From contig OX459097.1 of NCBI GenBank assembly GCA_949775045.1, positions 10,341,619 through 10,405,618 of the forward strand: DNA of 64,000 nucleotides. The letters run 5' to 3'. Both the position numbers and the translations under genes were made by a program. This document shows, in pieces, positions 24,043-33,045 of the stretch; position 1 is the stretch's first letter, and each line of letters begins with the position of its first letter. The notes beneath the pieces are model-generated. The model was not told the origin of the DNA. It saw only the letters and a program-made list of their open reading frames with translations, and ran no database searches. The stretch is from Metridium senile (lineage: Eukaryota > Cnidaria > Anthozoa > Actiniaria > Metridiidae).

Positions 24043-25452
24043 CTACTCAGGTGTGTTAAGGCCTGGTTTGAGCCTATTTTGCATATGAAAATAGGTTTAA
24101 AGAGAATCGTGGCCTTTTCTTAGTAGGAATCTTTAATAGGTTGGTATATTTTGTCAAATATACTTTAAGTGAAACTTTCTGCTACATGTTCACATTGGAA
24201 GGGATGTCACGTGACAAGGTCACACCAAATTATTAGCTTAGAAATTTTGATTAAAAATGGGGAACACAAAGAATTCTTCGATTTTAACGAGCAATGTGTT
24301 ATTTTGTTTCTGTTATAGAGGTCTTTACAACTACGCCTTTTGCGTTTGGAAAAATACCTTATGTAGAGAGTTATTTTAGAAAAAAGGTCACGTGACCTAT
24401 TTTGCATTTAGGTTTTTCCTTAATATCTTTTTGCTCCATGAAGATAGACACGATTAAAAGGCGGTGTCATATGCCTTCGATTAATATCTAAAAACCATGC
24501 GAATTTCAGCTTGATTGGGAAAGGACAAATGTTCCCCGTTTTCAAAAAACTGTTTTTGCTGCCTTAAAGTCACGTGACCAACAAAACGAAAAAAAATGCA
24601 TATCAAAGGGTTTACAATCTGGAACTACATCTTCCATAAACGAATGATTACAATATGTCTAAAACCCACTGTTTTAGAAAAGAAACAAAAAAAATCGTAA
24701 TTTGCAAAAAAAACCAGGCCTTAAGGTTACCGTCCACGTTCGCGAGGTGCTCTAAGTTAAAAATTGTTTAGCGCGTCACTTAACAATAAAGATAGACAAT
24801 GTATATATCATTTTAAAGCTTATATAACAGAGAATAAGAAAATGTAAGTTTTTTTAAGAAAAATAATATATTTAACCAATGCTTCACATAAAACCTCAAA
24901 ATCGAGCGCTTTCATTAAAAAAAGTATAAGTCCAAAAGTTCCTACTACTTCGCAGTCATTTCTGCATTATGTCAATCAGCACATACATGTGTTCAAAACC
25001 GTTTCCAGTTTTTTCGATAAAATGCTTCGTTCTTGAATAAATGTGTTTCAAAGTCGACTTATTGTTAAAACTTCAAGTTAAATAACAAAACGGGCCATAA
25101 CTCTAAAACTAAGCATTTTATCAAAAAAACTGGACACGGTTTGAAAGACCAATATGTGTTGATTGACATAACGAAGAAATGACGGCAAAGCAGTATGAAC
25201 TTTTTGACTTATACTTTTTTAAACAACTCGCATTGAAGGCTGTTAATTTTGAGGTTTTTCGAAGAGCATATCTTACAGAAAATTGTTGTATATAACAAAA
25301 CATACACAGTCTTATTCTCTGTTATATAAGCTTTAAAATGATATATAATATGTCTATTATTATTGTAAAATGACGCGGTAAACAAACTTTTAACTGAGAG
25401 CATGTGAAATCACACCGCGAACGTGGACCGTAACCTTAACACACCTGAGTAG
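24043..25452. mobile_element. Element A with nested TTAA element B
   Basis: Inverted ends CTACTCAGGTGTGTTAAGG at left, and at right AACCAGGCC TTAA ... TTAA CACACCTGAGTAG. The right inverted end is split at its TTAA by element B (24725-25435). The body carries three GTCACGTGAC-type palindromes (about 24206, 24387 and 24570). Same family as the element at 50321-52120. Confidence 0.65.
24725..25435. mobile_element. Element B: TTAA-flanked foldback MITE
   Basis: 711 bp flanked by TTAA on both sides. Its inverted ends are GGTTACSGTCCACGTTCGCG, and the inner halves are also inverted copies (for example TTATATAAGCTTTAAAATG at 25322-25340 against its complement at 24811-24829). TTAA target use is that of piggyBac-type elements; no transposase is present. 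Confidence 0.65.
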
Positions 25453-25559
25453 AGTATTTGTCACCATGTTTTGATTCAGTGTACATGTAAGAGAGACTAG
25501 TCAGTCCAGAGATAAATACTTAATAATTTATTGATGTCATTATTTACAAATTGTTCTTT

Positions 25560-25755
25560 TCAAAATATAAATGGAAACTAGCGAGTAAACTAATATAGGC
25601 TGCGTCGGAGTTTTATATACACGATAGGTAATAGAATGAAATTTGTAACACCGTAAAAAATAGAAATAGAAACTAGCGAGTAAACTAGTATAGGCTGCAT
25701 CGGTGTTTGATATAAACGATAGATAAAAGAATGGCATTTGTAACACCGTAAAAAT
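25560..25755 (-). repeat. Two tandem 96 bp Penelope-type units
   Basis: Same unit as at 23616, minus orientation, leading directly into the minus-strand hammerhead-like motif at 25773. Confidence 0.6.
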
Positions 25756-25772
25756 GTTAACTTAACTTTAAT

Positions 25773-25802
25773 GACGTTTCGAGCTTTAGCCCTTCTTCGG
25801 AG
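25773..25802 (-). ncRNA. Small hammerhead-ribozyme-like motif
   Basis: On the minus strand: CTCCGAAGA, stem II AGGGCTAAAGCTC, then GAAAC and GTC. The core resembles CUGANGA...GAAA of hammerheads with no stem III, the small form reported with Penelope-like elements that is thought to act as a dimer through ACGU. The core box reads CCGAAGA, a departure from CUGANGA. Confidence 0.4.
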
Positions 25803-25814
25803 TTTTATTATTTG

Positions 25815-25846
25815 CTCCGACGAGGGGCTAAAGCTCGAAACGTCAG
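25815..25846 (+). ncRNA. Small hammerhead-ribozyme-like motif
   Basis: CTCCGACGAGGGGCTAAAGC, then TCGAAACGTCAG. It has box CCGACGA, stem II GGGC/GCUC with a UAAA loop, and an intact GAAAC GUC. It is head-to-head with the minus motif at 25773, making a long inverted repeat. Confidence 0.5.
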
Positions 25847-26122
25847 TAAAGTTAAGTTAACATTTTTTACGGTGTTACAAATTTTATTCTATTATACCTA
25901 TATTTTCAAAAGATCAGTAAAATATAAATAGTTTGAACATTTGAATATGAAAACGTAAAGTGAAAGCTGTAACGCATACGTCTTTTAAATGTTTACATAC
26001 TCTTCATGCAAGTACACATGAAAATGAAAATATTTGGAAATAATTTATGCTGTATTGTGCTGTAAGCAATTCATTGTTCTATTGTTAAAGAGTGACTTGA
26101 CAAACAATAGGTATATCTTTTA

Positions 26123-26154
26123 CTCCGACGAAGGGCTAAAGCTCGAAACGTCAG
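26123..26154 (+). ncRNA. Small hammerhead-ribozyme-like motif
   Basis: CTCCGACGAAGGGCTAAAGC, then TCGAAACGTCAG. Same features as the motif at 25815. It is followed by three plus-oriented 96 bp units. Confidence 0.5.
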
Positions 26155-26179
26155 TTAAAGTAAGTAAACATTTTTAACC

Positions 26180-26440
26180 GAATACCGTGCTGCAAATTTC
26201 ATTCTCTTACCTATCGTTTATATCAAACACCGACGCACCTTATACTAGTTAACCCGCTAGTTTCTATTTCTTACGGTGTTACTTATTTCATTCTATTACC
26301 TATCGTTTATATCAAACACCGACGCAGCCTATACTAGTTTACTCGCTAGTTTCTATTTCTATTTTTTACGGTGTTACAAATTTTATTCTATTACCTATCG
26401 TTTATATCAAACACCGACGCAGCCTATACTTGTTTCCATT
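26180..26440 (+). repeat. Three 96 bp Penelope-type units
   Basis: Plus-oriented copies of the unit described at 23616, partly diverged (CGACGCACC, CCCGCTAG). Confidence 0.6.
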
Positions 26441-26771
26441 TAAACAATATCGCCTTTTACTCTTTAAATTACTGTCCAATATCTTCAATTTCATTTCCGC
26501 TTGAAGATGATGTAGCGTCAATATCAAAATACATAAAAAATAAAATAAATAATAAATACATTAATAAATATATAAAAACCTTAAGCTTTTGAAAAACATG
26601 TATTCTTCATTAAAATACATTTTCTTACTGACAACGGTTTGTTAACGTCTTGTGATACTGCAGTTTCTATAGTCGTTGACCTCATATTTCGCGACCTGAG
26701 TTAGAGGACTTATCAGTATTAACAACAGCAGACCGTTCTGTGCTTTAATGTTCACCTTGTTTTGTCTTCAA
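26441..26771 (-). pseudogene. Remnant of a duplicated GPCR C-terminal tail
   Basis: On the minus strand around 26630-26690 a short frame reads RNMRSTTIETAVSQ. It closely matches RNVSRSTTLETAVSQ in the tail of the GPCR just upstream (26772-27815). Nothing else of the receptor is visible, so this is a leftover of a tandem duplicate. The rest of the interval is non-coding. Confidence 0.55.
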
Positions 26772-27815
26772 CTAATTGACTGGTTCATCATTCAAGTACT
26801 TGAGCCTCAAAAGCACAGGATTAGCCAAACTGGTCTGTGATACCGCAGTTTCTAATGTGGTTGACCTGCTCACATTTCTATCTAAGTTACTGTCGCCAAA
26901 ATCGTCTTGTTTAATCCGTAATACTTTTGCTATGCTTCGGCGAAACTCGGCATTTCGTAAACAATATATGACGGGGTTCAACGCACTGTTTAGATAGACA
27001 AGAGTATCCGCCCACGTGAACGTTATATGGGATGTAAACGGACTTAAACTTTTCCCCATTGCAATATTTGTTATCAATACCGCGACTAAAGGCGCGAAGC
27101 AGACGAAGACGCAACCAGTGATAATCGTAGTCGTACGTAAGGCTTTATTTTCGCGGTAGTACCTTGAGGTATTGGTCGAGTTAGACGCACTGTTGAACTG
27201 CGATTTGATATCCCCCAAATGCTTGGACGCGAGTCTTGAAATTCGTACGTACGCTACTCCGGTTGATAGATGACAAATGATTATGACTGCGCTGACGACA
27301 ATGCGGAAGATTTTGGTCTTCAATCCAATGAAACGACTTGAGACGATCAAACTCCAAAATATCCAGACTAGAATCACTGAAGCTATAAGTCTTCGTTTAG
27401 TTACGCTGGTTGAGTATTTGAACGGCTTAAATATGGCCATTGCTCTTTCTACGCTAATTAGTAGGACGGTCACAAGCGAAAGGATTCCGCACAACACTCT
27501 GCTCATGGTATATACCACGACGACGGCGCAATTTGGAGGCATTTCGAGTATGGTCATTAACTCAAAAGTCACAAACAGCGGCTGAACTATAAGTCCCACA
27601 AGTTGGTCCGTCAAGGCAAGGGAAAGGATAAGCATATTGCTATTTGTTTGTAGTTCCCGTGTGCGGTATATAGCCAACATGACAACCGCGTTACCAAATG
27701 ATGCGACTATAGACAATATGATGTTTAAAGCGATTGCAGTTCCACTTGATATGATTAAACCTGGTGTTAGTGGGAAAGACGCCACTGGGAAATACATGCA
27801 TTGGCTTATATTCAT
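26772..27815 (-). CDS. Class A (rhodopsin-like) GPCR, single exon
   Basis: 347 codons without introns, start ATG 27815. Seven hydrophobic segments are visible. Family marks: GN at 41-42 (TM1), LALTD with D70 (TM2), ERA at 123-125 in place of DRY (end of TM3), CFAP near 239-242 (TM6, variant of CWxP), and NPVIY at 280-284 (TM7) followed by a charged helix 8. It would sit in the plasma membrane and couple to G proteins. The ligand is not readable; a peptide- or amine-like receptor of the large cnidarian expansions is likely. The N-terminus is short, with one NxS site near residue 2, and there is no signal peptide. Confidence 0.88.
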   Translation of the reverse strand: MNISQCMYFPVASFPLTPGLIISSGTAIALNIILSIVASFGNAVVMLAIYRTRELQTNSNMLILSLALTDQLVGLIVQPLFVTFELMTILEMPPNCAVVVVYTMSRVLCGILSLVTVLLISVERAMAIFKPFKYSTSVTKRRLIASVILVWIFWSLIVSSRFIGLKTKIFRIVVSAVIIICHLSTGVAYVRISRLASKHLGDIKSQFNSASNSTNTSRYYRENKALRTTTIITGCVFVCFAPLVAVLITNIAMGKSLSPFTSHITFTWADTLVYLNSALNPVIYCLRNAEFRRSIAKVLRIKQDDFGDSNLDRNVSRSTTLETAVSQTSLANPVLLRLKYLNDEPVN

Positions 27816-29370
27816 GATCTAGCTTCAACTTTCTCCACTCCGATGCTGTCTTGAAATTTCTTCAAATTTCGAAAGTTGGGAATTTTAAAAAAAACCTTCC
27901 CTTTCGTTCCAAGTTAAATCAATATCACTTCGACTATCGATTCTCAATGAAATTTTGTAAAATGAAAATAACAATTGTGAACACAATTTTGAACCTCGAC
28001 TCGCTGAAGTTGTTGATAGTATAAATGTCCTTATCTAATGAAGTAAGTCCTTTGAGATAACATGTTTTAAACGTTCGGTCACGTGTCCGAGGGCCAGTTT
28101 TTCAAACGTGTTATAACCAGCTGTTTTGCAGGCTTCAGTTTCGATCCATTATGAATTATGTTAATAACAACTATGTTAAGTAGGCTCAAATAGTTCATTA
28201 GCGCATGTTGTTTAGATGCAGTAGGCGTAGTAGATTGTCCATTCAAAAGGTGCCTCATTTACTTAGTGGAGTTGTGTTTGCGATGCTATTTATATACGAA
28301 AGTATCCTTATTTTAATATTTTTTTTTTTTTTCACTCTTCTGATGATGCAGGTGTCTGAAGAAAGCTTAAGATTTAAATAAAATATAATAGATGGCCTTA
28401 AATCAACTACACACAATGCTACTGAAGGACAACTTTAATATTTATTTTTATATTTTATGTTATTACATGTTAGTTTTCATTTCAAATTTGTGTTTACGGT
28501 GTAATTTTTTTTCATACTTACGTACCCGGATGTTATTTTCATCTTGTGGTTTTCGATCTTTTTGTGTGTAATATCATGTAAAATATAATTTTGAAGAAAA
28601 ACAAAACAACTTGTGTTTTTTTTTTGGGGGGGGGGGGGGGGGAATAAGTTTTTTTGTTTAGTCTACTTGAAACAACGTTCATTCATGACAATAAATTAAA
28701 TTCAGGCAAAATGTAAGATATAATTTTCTTTGGTGGTCGTATATTGTTTTCAATGTTTGGTTATTTATTTTATTAGAAATTTCATTTCCTTTTCAATCTT
28801 CCTGATATAATTTTATACTTAACTTTATATCGTGTATTTTTTTCATTTCGTTTTGTATTGTTCGTCTTCTAAAATTAAACATGAATACTTAATTTCGAAA
28901 GCTAATTCGGTTTTAGAGTTGAATAATAAGTTTATAAAAATAAAACGAAATTGAAAAAAATTAAAATTATCCAAAAAGATTGAAACTGGTTCATTTAAAT
29001 GCATTTAGTTTAATGTAAAATCGAGAAATATAAAGATATCACTTTTTTCACAATAATATTTGCGTTGTTTTAATTATTGAAATCTGAATATGTACTGTTT
29101 TGTTTGACATAATATTAGGCTAAATAAATATTAGTATGTCTCAGTCCTTGGGAAATGTTTAATGGGTTGTAAATTCAATAAAGTTTAATTGCAATATTTT
29201 TCGCAAGTCGATTTTCTTTTTAAAAAATTTGAAATTATATATTTCAATTTTTCTCGGTTTTAATCCAAGAAAAGTTTGGTTAGAAGAAATAGTTATAATT
29301 AGCTTTTTTATTCATTCATTAATTCATGGTATTTTATGAATAGTTTAATATTAGATTTAGTTAAACTTTT
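27816..29370. other. AT-rich intergenic stretch
   Basis: Contains a T-run near 28320 and a G-run of about 17 bases near 28626. No coding exon or clear element seen. Confidence 0.6.
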
Positions 29371-29372
29371 AC

Positions 29373-29600
29373 TTCGACGAAGAGATAAAGCTCGAAACGT
29401 AAGTAAAGTTAAGTCAAATTTCATTCTATTACCTATCGTTCATATCAAACACCGACGCAGCCTATACTAGTTTACTCGCTAGTTTCTATTTCTATTTTTT
29501 TTACGGTGTTTTAAATTTCATTCTATTACCTATCGTTTATATCGTTTATATCAAACACCAACGCAGCCTATACTAGTTTACTCGCTAATTTCTATTTATT
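29373..29600 (+). repeat. Decayed hammerhead-like motif plus two Penelope-type units
   Basis: TTCGACGAAGAGATAAAGCT with CGAAACGTAAG at 29373-29404 is a damaged version of the motif at 26123 (stem II and GTC changed). Two 96 bp units follow. Confidence 0.5.
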
Positions 29601-29860
29601 CTTTTAAGGAATGACTGGATCAACTATATTTATACAGATACATGAGAAAAATATAATATGCCCTTGGCAGAAATTGAAGATATTTATAGATGCAGGTGTA
29701 TAGGCTTTTGTCACTGACGGCAGTCATGTTTATTCCCATGAGAGCGAAAAACTTTGTTTGGAACAATCTGGAACGCATAAAAGCAAGGGTACTCAAGGGA
29801 TTCAATTAAAACCTATTGTTTCGACCAATATTGCGGCCCGTGATAAAAGTTAATAGTTAG

Positions 29861-30668
29861 AAGAACAAGAAGGCATACTAGCCTAAGAGGTGCTTTAGAG
29901 GAAGGGTAGCCGAGTGCTCTGTCGATGCTCTCACAACTATCCAAGTGCATCCATTAAATATATTTACACACACCTAAAGCAATGACCATTGCTTTTATAA
30001 CATAGACAAGTTTGTCATTATGAGATCTTTTTATTCACTGTTGTGGAAATTGTCCCCTTGACAGTTCCCTGCGCCATCTTGAAAGGTAGCCGGGCCTTTG
30101 CATATCGAAGCGAGACGAACGTTGAGCTTGCAATAAGCACTTTTGAGGGACTATTATTCACGTGTCTCTATCATTACAAGCTGAACGTTGGACTCGCTTG
30201 AATTATTAATATATTATCAACTGAACTTTTTATTCGCTGTTGTGGTAATTTCAGGTCCCCTTCACAATTCCTTGCGCCAACTTGAAAGGTAGCCGGGCCT
30301 TTACATCGAAGCGAGACGAACGTTAAGCTTGCAATGATTAAGACATTTTAAGCACTTTTGAGGGACAATTATTCACGTGTCTCTATCATTGCAAGCTGAA
30401 CGTTCGTCTCGCTTCAATGCAAAGGCACGGCTACCTTTCAAGATGGCGCAAGGAACTGTGAAGGGGACTATTTCCACAACAGTGAATAAAAAGATCTCAT
30501 TAGGACAAACTTGTCTATGTTATAAGAGCATGCATGCAATGGTCATTGCTCTATCTGGGCGTAAATATTTAATGGATTAAATATTTAATGGATGCACTTG
30601 GATAGTTGTGAGAGCACTCGGGTAGCCTTCCTCTATAAAGCACATCTTATGCTACCTTATTGTTCTTC
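29861..30668. mobile_element. Foldback element
   Basis: Arms of about 350 bp are inverted copies. At left: GAACAAGAAGGCATACTAGC, then GTGCATCCATTAAATAT. At right: their complements, ending TTGTTCTTCC. The segment around GGTAGCCGGGCCTTTGCAT occurs twice in the left arm. Related sequence is at 39090-39590. No ORF. Confidence 0.6.
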
Positions 30669-30669
30669 C

Positions 30670-31390
30670 AACGATTGGCTTTATTCAAGGGCCGCCATAT
30701 TGGTTGAAACAGTAGGTTTTGAATCCTAATTAATATATAATCAGCACAAAACCAGCATTCATTTCGGTTTTGGCTTGATGCTTCGAATTTAGCAACAAAT
30801 TTTGATCATAGTTAATTTGACCAACAGAAGTGTATATCAAACAATAAGCTTGAATATGAAAGCGCATGTGGAATATTTGAGGAAAAAAGTTATGGAATAC
30901 GGAATATTTAAAAAAAATAAGGAATTGGGAATACTCGGTTTTCAATTAAGGAAGAATAAAGAATACTTGTAAAAATGTGGGAATGGGAATATTTAATACT
31001 TTGTCATTGACAACACCGGATTACGGAATACTCACTGTACAAAATATTCCGCTTCAAACCCCGATTCATGTACGGTATATTTGAACTCACTGTTTCATTT
31101 ATAGATGTTTTGTAGCAGTAGAATGCTAAGAAAGCAATAACCTGAAAAAGTCAAGCGTTCACAGTTCGAGTGTTGTCACCGTAATTCATCAAGGAAATGA
31201 ATAAATGAGTTAATGAATATGAATGAATAAATAATTAAGGAACGTGAGTAAAATCTCGTCGATTGGAACCATTTGTCGCTAACTCATTCATGATTTCCTT
31301 CTAACACACATAAGTACGTGCTTTCATTTTACTGATATGCCCTTCCTATGACGTCACGGATAGTGTACAAAACACACACGAAGTCAGGGA
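30670..31390. other. Non-coding stretch with dispersed repeat fragment
   Basis: AGCACAAAACCAGCATTCAT at 30743 recurs at 49151 and inverted near 42015. Otherwise nothing recognised. Confidence 0.5.
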
Positions 31391-31391
31391 C

Positions 31392-31979
31392 AATTAATCA
31401 CAGGTAGCCCAAGCTATGCATTTGTATGTTTTTAGCAATACAGTGGAACCCCGCCTTACGGTCACCCCCTTAATACGGCCACCCCCTTAATACGGCCACC
31501 CCGTTATTGCGGCCAGTTTTTTAGGTCATGACGTAATGCATGCCCATACATTTTCTATAAAATTTACCCGCTTAATACGGCTACCCCGTTAATACGGCCA
31601 CTTTGGGCTCTCCCTTTGGTGGCCGGATTAACGGGGTTCCACTGTATAACGAAATATATAAAAATGCAATAAAAATAACCATCTCTACCTGTGTGTTGTG
31701 TTTTTCTTTACATTCGTGTGAAGTTTCAGGTCATTTGCTTCAATATCGAGTGATATATGGCTGTTGTTCGACGCTGGGGAACAACAGCCATCTGGAACGT
31801 CTGTTTTCTCAGGCTATAAATCACTCAATATTGAAGCAAATGGCCTGAAACTTCACAGGAATGTAAAGAAAAACACAACACACAGGTAGAGATGTTTATT
31901 TTTATTGCATTTTATATATTTCGTTATATTGCTAAAAAAAAACATACAAATGCATTGCTTGGGCTACCTGTGAATTAAT
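31392..31979. repeat. Large palindrome interrupted by a MITE in one arm
   Basis: The left arm starts AATTAATCACAGGTAGCCCA and the right arm ends TGGGCTACCTGTGAATTAATT reversed, with the centre near 31785 (GACGCTGGGGAACAACAG). The left arm alone carries the 204 bp insert at 31441-31644. Confidence 0.75.
31441..31644. mobile_element. TA-flanked MITE with CAGTGGAACCCCG ends
   Basis: Inverted ends CAGTGGAACCCCG and CGGGGTTCCACTG, with TA on both sides (31439-31440 and 31645-31646). The right palindrome arm retains the empty site, GCAATATAACG in complement, proving the insertion and its TA duplication. The interior is repeats of TTAATACGGCCACCCC. Tc1/mariner or pogo-type non-autonomous element. 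Confidence 0.8.
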
Positions 31980-32540
31980 TAGCTGAAAACGTTATATTTA
32001 CATGGATAAATTAACGCGGTAATATTTACATGAATTTACATGGATAAACGTAATGTTTACGTGAATTTACAATATACTTACAAATATATTAATATCAATT
32101 ACTAAAAGATACTGATAATAAAGCGGTTTTCATTAACCCGTGAAACACACTTAAGTGTATTACTCTTTAATGCATGAATGCTAATAATAGCTATCAAGAC
32201 TCGGACAAACATTGTGTTCAGTTTTACCGCGTTGAGCAATATATGAACCGATCTTATCATTTCCTGCTGAAATTAGATCGTCATTGAAAATAGTCTGCTG
32301 GAAGTTACACTAAAAGTTTGTTTGTCCGAGTTAGGCCTTTCTTTCCATTTTTGTGACGTCATTCAAGCAGTGCGCTATTCCACTGTGTTCTTTTGTTGTT
32401 ATTTGACTATTACACGTTAACTAATACACTTTGTTTCACGGGTTACTGAAAACCACTCTAGCTGAAAATTTATAAATATCATATAACGTAACGGTCGAGT
32501 AACCGTTGCTCAGTCGTTTGTAATAGAAAATATTTTTCAA
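31980..32540. other. Non-coding stretch
   Basis: AT-rich with no exon or element recognised. Confidence 0.5.
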
Positions 32541-32573
32541 ACGGCTGTATTCATCTTGTTACCCCCTCGTTGA

Positions 32574-32890
32574 CAGGGTTCGTACAGAATCCTCAGAGAA
32601 AATTTCCAAAACTTTTCCAAAACTTTTTCAAAGCCTATTACTCAAAATTCCAAAACCACACAAGCGAAAAAATAAACCCAGGCATTGATTGTGGCAGGCA
32701 AAAAAATCATCAGTCGTTTTTTTAATTACAACGAAAACAGTTCTTTGCAAGGTAGGAGCTGGCCAACCGACAAAAAATTCATAACTTTTCCATAGCCCAG
32801 CAGGGGAAAAAGGAATTTTCCAAAACTTTCCAGGTCCTGGAAAAATGCATTACCAATTTCCAAAACTTTCCAAAACCCATACGAACCCTG
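32574..32890. mobile_element. MITE with CAGGGTTCGTA ends and 6 bp TSD
   Basis: Ends CAGGGTTCGTA and TACGAACCCTG, flanked by CGTTGA (32568-32573 and 32891-32896). The undisrupted paralogous site at about 33062 (CCCTCGTTGATGTT) has a single CGTTGA, which supports the duplication. The interior is repeats of TTCCAAAACTTT. It sits inside the duplicated end of TPGS2. Confidence 0.7.
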
Positions 32891-32896
32891 CGTTGA

Positions 32897-33045
32897 TGTC
32901 CCTGTTCGGCCCTGGCTAGTAGTTGGGTTTCTATTTGGTAACGATGCTTTCTTAGTTGGTGCTGGTCGTCCTTTTGTCTTGTCAGTTTTGCCCTTAAACA
33001 GCCTATTGATGTCTAGTCTGTTTGGAGTATTACAAACAGCTGTAT
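32897..33045 (-). pseudogene. Duplicate of the TPGS2 last-exon end
   Basis: On the minus strand it repeats codons NTPNRLDIN through TSQGRTGTST of TPGS2 exon 7 with a few substitutions (INRLFK for INKLFK, KKASLPN for KKTSLSN). It lies directly after the gene's TGA, so it is probably now 3' UTR. Confidence 0.75.
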
